NCBI GenBank assembly: GCA_018105865.1
Contig: CM030862.1
Coordinates: forward strand, 1,681,101 to 1,745,100
Source: Metaphire vulgaris
Lineage: Eukaryota > Annelida > Clitellata > Crassiclitellata > Megascolecidae
DNA: 64,000 bases
Direction: 5' to 3'
Made by a program: the position numbers and the translations under genes. A model generated the notes under the pieces. It had not been told where the DNA came from, did not search any database, and was given only the letters and a program-made list of their open reading frames with translations. Shown one piece after another: positions 58,158 through 64,000 of this stretch (positions are counted from its first letter, which is position 1; the number at the start of each line of letters is the position of its first letter).

Positions 58158-61100
58158 GGCCTTTTTGTGACATTTATGTAGGCTCCTGCAAATGCTCTGT
58201 TGAGTCTCATATCCATCGTCTGATGCAGATTTCTTCTAATTTTTAGAGCAGATCAATTGTTAGAACATTCAGAATTTTGTCTATGGTATTTGTTTTCCAT
58301 TTTAGGAAGTTCTAGTCAATGGAATTCTGTTTCCGACAATCTGTCGCCTGTCCGATCCAGATTTCATTAATCAGTGGATTTCATGGCCAGTGAGTGAACG
58401 AATAAAACTACCGACTTATATTATTTTACCCGATTGACTCGTTCATTTCTTGCGTTGCCATTTGGTAAAGCGGACTGCAATTGCTGGTCATTTTGCTAGC
58501 CGTTATCGCATTGGTCGGCCATCTTTACTCTTTTGATAGACCAACTGTGATTGGATTCTCTGGCATTGGTCCAATATTTTTCGGATGGAGTGGGTTTGAA
58601 TCTGACACTGACCACTGTGTAGTGACCTTGAGCAAGTTGTTCGCCTCTGACTTGCTCCACACTTCACTTTGTGATTGTCTTAACCCTTTAAGCACTGAAG
58701 CACCCAAACACACCCATATCCTCCAACTGCCAAAGCGCCATGAGCAGTAACTTAGTTTCTAACGGCTTATCTCACTTAAACAGATGGAAACAACATTTTG
58801 ATGAGCTACTAAACTGAAAAGACCCTAATAAACACTGAAGAAACATTTAAACAAATCAATAAATCAGAGTATAGATGTAAATTAGAGGATGAGTTATGGG
58901 AAGAAGACGATATCACAATGGAAGAAATAGAAAGTGGTATATAGATGACACAGAATATGCTGATGATACATGTCTAATAGCAGAATGCCTTTCAAATATG
59001 CAAAAACTGGCTGTCAGGGGACTTTTCCATAAACATTTCCTGGTTATCAGGGACTTTTTCGTTTGGGGGTACCTGATGGTTAAAGGGTTAATATGCTTTA
59101 ACCCCTTAACTGGGGATCCCGGATACATCCGTCCATTTTGCATTGAGTTACAGTTAAATACACGGTTAAGGGGTTAACAACCATGTAATGACAATAACAA
59201 TAATGATAGTAATAATAAAGCAATGGCTAAGAGGACTGCCTGTGGTTTGTGTGTTGCAGTGTAAAGAATCGATGTTTAACAGTGAATCTTTTTTGACAAT
59301 ACTCAAAACATCGGATAACATTGACGAGCTGCAAGCAGTCAAAGAAAAGGTCGACCTTGACATTGCCAGACAGAGGTCAAAGGACACTGGAGGTCATGAT
59401 GGTGAGTTAGAAGTGTCAAGTTATATTTTCACATTTGTCATTTTAACATTAAAATTTTACATTTTAAGTACGTACTTCATACTTGTCTTTTGAAGATTAA
59501 AAAGGCTAAGAGTTTTCCATTCCATTATTTTTACGTTAATGTTAGACATTGGTGTTAATATATTCATGTGAAATAAATTTTTCCCAAAATTGCACTGATA
59601 ACGTAGTCTACCATCGAGCACATTTTTAACATAAACAAATGTGCACATCTATTCCTGATTAAATTTGGAAGAAATAGATAACTTGAAATAGATACGTGTC
59701 ACAAAATGACAGATTTTTGCAGATATGTTCATCAAACAGCAGTTGAGTAGTTTATTGTTCGTCAAAGACATCTGTGAAACTCGTATTACACGCCTTCGGG
59801 ATGGCCTTGAAGAGACGGACCTCTTTTTTCCAGGAGTAAGTTCTTTTGCATGTAATTGGGGGGGCTTCTTACCTTTGTATTGCATTTTCACTATCAAACC
59901 TCTGTATTAAATTTTCCTGATACTTTAGGAATATGTGTGTGAGTGCATGCGCGCGCTGTGCGTGCAGGTGTGAATGTGTTATATGGCCATCCATCTCTGA
60001 GTGGCATTTGCTTTTTTATAAGTCAGATTTGTTTTATAAATGAGATATAAACGAGACTTTTTTATCTTCTTTGTCTTTCATGTGTTATTACTGTATTTTG
60101 CTGAGTGCATTGCTAGAATTTGTCTGAGGGCAGAGGCTGGCTGGATTGTACTTGTATTGCCTGTGTCTTATCAGTGGCGGTGCCTAGTTTATTAGTTTAT
60201 TATTAGTTTGATTTTATTTGGTTTTTGTTCTTGATTTGTGTTTTTCCTTGTTTGTGTACCCTTTTTTTATGCTGTGCTTGTCATCACATTAAAGATTATA
60301 AATGGTTTATTACATTTTGTAAAGTCGTGTTACTGTCTTGCATTACATTGCATTGTACTTGTATTGCCTTGTATCTTATTATTACATTGAATTTTACTTT
60401 CACTGATTGCTGATCTGTTTTCAGGGCGTGGATTTAAGTCATATTCTGTCTTCTGGCCAGAAACTCTACTCGCTACCATTTGACGTACTGCTTAGCAACA
60501 ACATAGCTCTCTCCTATTTTATTGGTAAGCGCGATGTTTCTTTTATTTCTTTTTAACATGTTCATTAATTATTATGCTCTTTAAAGTCAAAAGTGGGAAC
60601 ACATTTTAGAGCTTGTACGGCAGGCAGCTGCTATTGTTTTTCCTGGATTTTTGGTGCAATTTGGCAGTGATATGACATGGTCATTGAGGTCACACAGAGA
60701 AGATAGGTTTCATCGCTTTTCTCCATGTTGCCATTCAAGTTGGAAGAGGACGACAGTTTTGTAAGATCTGCCTTCTGGTTATAACCTCTCTGTGCCTAAC
60801 CCTTAAACCACCAGATACTTTGTAACTGTTTGCAATGTAACCGAGTATACTCGGTTCCAGCGGTCTAAGGGTTAAGACTTCTATATGTTATCTTTGTGTT
60901 GATGTGAACTTGATACGGATATGAAATGCTTGGACCCTGTTGTGGGTTGATATCAGAAAGGAACATCCATAAAATTTAACTTTGGAATATGTACCCACTG
61001 ATCGGGATGTAAATTTGGATGGATCGGTAAAATAAGTGAAATGAGTGTATGTGTGTGCATGTGGGTGTGTGCGTGCATTTGTGCGCACGCATGTGTGTGT

Positions 61101-61360
61101 GCATGTTACAGTATGTTCTAAAGTTTCTGGGTTTTTTGTCTTTCTCTCTTTTGTAGAATTTATGACAAACATACGAGCTCAGAATTATGTATTCTTCTAC
61201 CTAACAGTTGAGGTAAACCAACATATTTGTATAGCTTTGGAATCTCAACCAAATTTATGTGCATACATTTTCTTTTAGCCCTCTTTGTAATATCAGTGTT
61301 TTGGTACCAGCTGCAGTAAAGAATATTAATTTCATTTCTAGCAAATGCTGTCTAAAATTG

Positions 61361-61425
<65 letters not shown>

Positions 61426-63313
61426 TTATGTACAACAATTTATATGGTGCAGTAACATAGCTGGGACTAAAGTCAAGAGCGCTTTAATGGCCATCCTAAG
61501 GTCCTAAGCAGATGATTTAAACCATTCTCCATTGTTTCTGCAATTGAAGTTAACATTTGGAATTAATTTTGAGTTCCTTATCAAAATGTGCCCGTTCTCA
61601 ATTCCATCTCCCTATAGAACTCTTTTATTTGATTATTCCACATATTAACACACACACACATACACGCTGTGAACTCCCGTTTCCTTGGCATTCACATTGC
61701 CTGCCAATTCCCATTCCCTTTCCATTCCTATTACCAGTAATTTCGAATTCAGAAAATGCGACGTTTGCAAGAGTGGATCTGTAAAGGGATCCGTATGGTT
61801 TAGAGTTGCAACACATTGGATTAAAATCAGTGAATGTTTATTTAGTGCAGAAGGCTCGCAACAGTTTACTGCAAAACATTGATTTAGTTTTACATAGGAG
61901 TTTACATTATGGATTGTTTCAAGAAGATACAGTATAGCATTCCACTTGTCCATGCTATCAATTTTTACCATAGGGTTTATAACTGATGATCTAATAAGAC
62001 TGCTTGATAAATAAAAGCGCTGGTGGTGGTGATTGGGATTGTGGATGACGTGATGACTGTGATGACGATTTGATGAAACCCCTTGATGATGATTTTTTTA
62101 AAAATGTATGATGAATTTTTATTTTTGATCGATTTTTGATCATTGATGAATTTTGTTTGGCCCCCTTCCGAAATCACCGCTACGCCACTGATGATGAACA
62201 TGATATGATGATGATGAATGATTGGCATATTGTTTTCATTTCATAAATGGAATTTTTCATTTCAGGGTTATCGTGTTTCCGCAGAGCAGCAGATATCCGC
62301 GGCTCTTCTCTCGGGGTTAGACAGCCTCGACCTAGAAACGCTACGAGATGCTGCCTTTAATATCTACAACCAATACCTCTCGGAAAAAGTTTGTTTCTTT
62401 AAAATCCACTTTGGATTTTTTTCTAAACTGTGAAATTTTGAAATAAAATTATGAAATAATAATTATCCCCGTTTGTGGCCAGCCCAGGTGGCAGAAAATA
62501 AAACCTGGCTTTAGAAGAATATTTGATGTTACTATCGCCCTCTAGCGATTAAGGCTGATTGGGCACAAAACCCGAACATAATATAACAAATGAAGATTAG
62601 TTGGACACAAAGAACATAATATAACAAATGAAGAAGTTAGAGAGAGAACACTGCAACCGATCATCATGGAAGTATTCAGAAAGAGAAGAATGAAATGGAC
62701 TGGACACATACTCAGAATGTGAGAAATAAGAAACCCAAAAATGAATTTTCAACTACAAACCAGAGGAAAGAAGATCTAAAGGAAGACCTAAAAGACAATG
62801 GGTGGATGGATTGGAAGAGGATCTGCACATGGTAGGAACTGAATCTCAGCGGAAAAAATGACGGAAGACACCGAATGACTTTGGACAAAAATAGCAAAGG
62901 ACAGAGAACTTTGGAAAGATATCATGGAGAAGTCGATAGCTGGACATATCTGGAGGATGAAGACCTGACCTGACCTGTGAAATTTTGTTTTTGTTCTATT
63001 TGCACTATGCAATTTGCACTTTTTATGAGGTTTGCCTACCATTGCCTTTCTGCTGTGAAATTCGACTTCAGTTACAACTTTTTGTTACTATTTCATGAAA
63101 TCATTGGCCTTCCTCCACTCATTGAAATTGAAATTAATGAAAACTGTATAAAATAGTTTGGACTGAATCCAATGAAGATGTTTTTATTATCACTGAATAT
63201 TTCATCAGGCTTCACCAAGATTAAAAATTGACGAGGGGTTGATCCGTCTTCTCCTAAAGAGAATTGACCAAGATGAAAACCTGGACACAGTCTTTGATGA
63301 AGTTCAGACAACG
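52795..63313 (+). CDS. SNX13: Sorting nexin 13 homologue, 3'-partial, fourteen exons
   Basis: Membrane-anchored RGS-PX sorting nexin of the ER/endosome. Exons: 52795-52913, 53415-53514, 53849-53938, 54776-54897, 55688-55803, 56736-56843, 57576-57664, 58306-58389, 59260-59401, 59723-59835, 60425-60524, 61157-61212, 62266-62388, 63209-63313; phases agree, 489 residues. The first exon starts exactly at ATG after a CAG acceptor and encodes a hydrophobic hairpin (WILLAAFLFVWSFGLWGGFW). The PXA domain follows (RDYIHNWYQKLSDDEQF; YITTQLVDDFASHIRLYR; EALMFLLLPPDEFQSKVFRC; SDPDFINQWISW; KTSDNIDELQAVKEK). The RGS domain begins with ALSYFIEFMTNIRAQNYVFF and YNQYLSEKASPRL. The PX and nexin-C regions lie beyond the right edge. 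The order and spacing of motifs match SNX13 better than SNX14 or SNX25. The donor after 56843 (C|GTTCGT) is weak but is required by phase. Confidence 0.92.
53720..53787. repeat. (AAAT)n-(TA)n microsatellite
   Basis: Several AAAT units followed by about 48 bp of TA, ending about 60 bp before the acceptor of SNX13 exon 3 (53849). Confidence 0.95.
54526..54756. repeat. (GATA)n / (TATC)n fold-back region
   Basis: AGAGATCTCCAAATAGAT (54526-54543) and its exact inverse (54661-54678) enclose GATA repeats; TATC repeats follow, and CTATTTGGAG recurs at 54739. GATA on one side and TATC on the other could pair as a long hairpin, ending about 20 bp before SNX13 exon 4. Confidence 0.8.
55217..55615. mobile_element. 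Fold-back element C with CTTAATCC words
   Basis: The left arm (55217-55312) and right arm (about 55500-55615, inverted) are built from a 15-18 bp unit ending TTAATCYC. Shared units in order include AATCTCCAGTCACTTAA, TAATCCCCGGCACTT and AAGTCTTTTAATCCC. The centre, 55418-55436, reads CGTTAGGGTTAGGGTTATG. It lies in SNX13 intron 4. Confidence 0.85.
56005..56695 (+). mobile_element. tRNA-type SINE split by a LINE insertion
   Basis: The left half (to about 56061) has the B box GCAGGTTCGAATCTGAC. The right half resumes at about 56542 with TGTTTAGTGACCTTGGATAA, GTTGTTCACTCC and CTTCTCTTTATGAATG. The uninterrupted order is seen at 58585 onward. The end has an AACAATAATA tail with TTAA at 56665-56668. 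Confidence 0.6.
56062..56541 (+). mobile_element. CR1-like LINE 3' fragment with (TTACA)n tail
   Basis: Encodes MSVLHWLPYPARVEFRVLRA and VALSLYGTTPSYLSELL, matching the LHWLPVEQRILFK region of the LINE at 49567. It ends GAGGCGCTATACAAATAC and TTACATTACATTA. Confidence 0.65.
56985..57066 (+). mobile_element. LINE tail of the (TTAC)n type
   Basis: GAGCACATAAGAATGAGCAG, AAAGTGCTATATAAATTTAA and TTTTACTTACTTG match the tails at 3640 and 36603. Confidence 0.55.
57794..57873 (+). mobile_element. TTAA palindromic MITE, class II
   Basis: 80 bp, with the most diverged ends (TTAACCCTTTTCTCATTTG and, inverse, TTAACCCTTCACCCGTTC). Core CGAGAATGCTCG has intact CGAG/CTCG arms. Confidence 0.78.
58078..58156. 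repeat. (AT)n microsatellite
   Basis: About 79 bp of AT dinucleotides in an SNX13 intron. Confidence 0.95.
58580..59215 (+). mobile_element. tRNA-type CORE-like SINE with a TTAA-flanked compound insertion
   Basis: SINE left part: GGGTTTGAATCTGAC, GTAGTGACCTTGAGCAAGTT, CACTTTGTGATTGTC up to TTAA 58680-58683. SINE right part resumes at TTAA 59174-59177 with CAACCATGTAATGACAATAA. The copy at 12393 reads straight through this TTAA. The insert carries TTAACCCTTTAAGC at its left, an RT palm scrap (YADDTCLIAECLSNMQKL, 58953-59006), and an 80-bp TTAA element at its right. Confidence 0.65.
59098..59177 (+). mobile_element. TTAA palindromic MITE, class I
   Basis: 80 bp, core GGATACATCC (one mismatch in the palindrome). 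Its right TTAA adjoins the resumed SINE. Confidence 0.85.
60796..60875 (-). mobile_element. TTAA palindromic MITE, class III
   Basis: 80 bp; left TTAA mutated to CTAA. Contains the perfect 18-bp palindrome AACCGAGTATACTCGGTT at 60839-60856, differing from the copy at 52222 by a matched pair of changes. Confidence 0.85.
61361..61500 (-). mobile_element. LINE 3' end with (ATT)n tail
   Basis: An uninterrupted (ATT)n at 61361-61424 followed by AATTTATATGGTGCAGTAAC, then AAAGTCAAGAGCGCTTTA. Confidence 0.65.
62570..62980 (+). mobile_element. RTE-like LINE 3' coding remnant
   Basis: Broken frames read VFRKRRMKWTGHILRM, then GRPKRQWVDGLEEDLHMV-like residues, and KDRELWKDIMEKSIAGH. These match the C-terminal end of RTE-type LINEs. 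Confidence 0.6.
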
Positions 63314-64000
63314 GTGAGTTGCAGCTTTTTGCTGGATTGAATTATTTGACATAGTCATAAAATTCTCATGATCTATTTGTTTATTTATTTATTTATTCTA
63401 GGCCATTTTTTAAAGCACAGTAGCAGGGCTAAGGCCCATGACAAAAGCGCTTCACACATAATAATCACAAGTCATCATCATCATCATCATAGTTGCTTTC
63501 TGCCATCTCATTAGCGGCAATAGCTAGACACAAAACTTTTCCATTTATCTTTTTCCATTGTTAATCTCATTCCATCTATTATTGTCATTTGATAAACAGT
63601 CACAAGTAGCTCATTCTAAATAAGTGGAGTTTTTAAACTCTCTTCCTAAAGACCATCAGAGTCTGTGCTGGTCCCACTGTTGTCTTTCTTATCTCAGTTT
63701 AAACATTGTGTTTGAGAGTTTTAGTTGAGTGCAGTTGAGTACAGTGCAACTAAGCATCATGTTTGAATCTAATCTAATCTATTAATATGATGTTTTTAAT
63801 TCTGAATTAAAAGTCCGGCAGTGTTGATCTATTTTAATATCCATTTTGCATATAGCCATTTAGCATTTTCCATAGTGATATTTTGTGACATTTATATGCT
63901 CTAGAATAAAATAAAGATGGAATATATTGACAATCCCGCATCGTGATTTACAATTAAAGATTTAGTGATGCAAGAAAATGTGGTTTTAATGGAAATCACT
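63314..64000. other. SNX13 intron, right edge
   Basis: No further SNX13 exon found. Contains a reverse LINE tail at about 63395-63465, a short (CAT)n with the RTE 3' end at 63475-63600, and otherwise unremarkable sequence. Confidence 0.6.

Overview
The window is nuclear DNA from an invertebrate metazoan: intron-dense genes with GT-AG exons of about 55-320 bp, AT-rich introns, abundant CR1- and RTE-like LINE tails, several MITE families and SINEs. A marine deuterostome or lophotrochozoan would fit, but I cannot fix the species from sequence alone.

Four conserved animal genes can be reconstructed exon by exon. (1) CCM2/malcavernin, + strand, 1257-8488, 5' end missing. (2) A ceramide glucosyltransferase (UGCG) homologue, - strand, 26391-15420, eight exons, complete (405 aa), with Thr in place of the second catalytic Asp. 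(3) Mitochondrial methylmalonyl-CoA mutase (MMUT), - strand, 49268-38731, sixteen exons, nearly complete, with one apparent single-base frameshift in the cobalamin-binding region. (4) Sorting nexin 13 (SNX13), + strand, 52795-63313, fourteen exons running off the right edge after the start of the RGS domain. CCM2 and UGCG are tail-to-tail (about 6.9 kb apart). MMUT and SNX13 are head-to-head and may share a promoter region near 51.2-51.9 kb. The four genes do different jobs (junction signalling scaffold, glycosphingolipid synthesis, propionate catabolism, endosomal sorting) and do not look functionally linked.

The rest is mostly repeats. The most striking set is at least thirteen copies of an 80-bp TTAA-flanked palindromic element whose sequence diverges while a short central palindrome is kept in most copies. 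One related insertion sits at a TTAA inside a SINE that is present uninterrupted elsewhere in the window. A second set is three fold-back elements with inverted arms built from repeated short words and a telomere-like centre, each using a different word. There are also hAT-type MITEs with 8-bp target duplications (several nested), Tc1/mariner-type MITEs, a dead mariner transposase, tRNA-type CORE-like SINEs, and a 5S-rRNA-derived SINE whose tail abuts the last MMUT splice acceptor. Many of the trinucleotide microsatellites are the 3' tails of LINE fragments. I found no tRNA genes, CRISPR arrays or viral genes.
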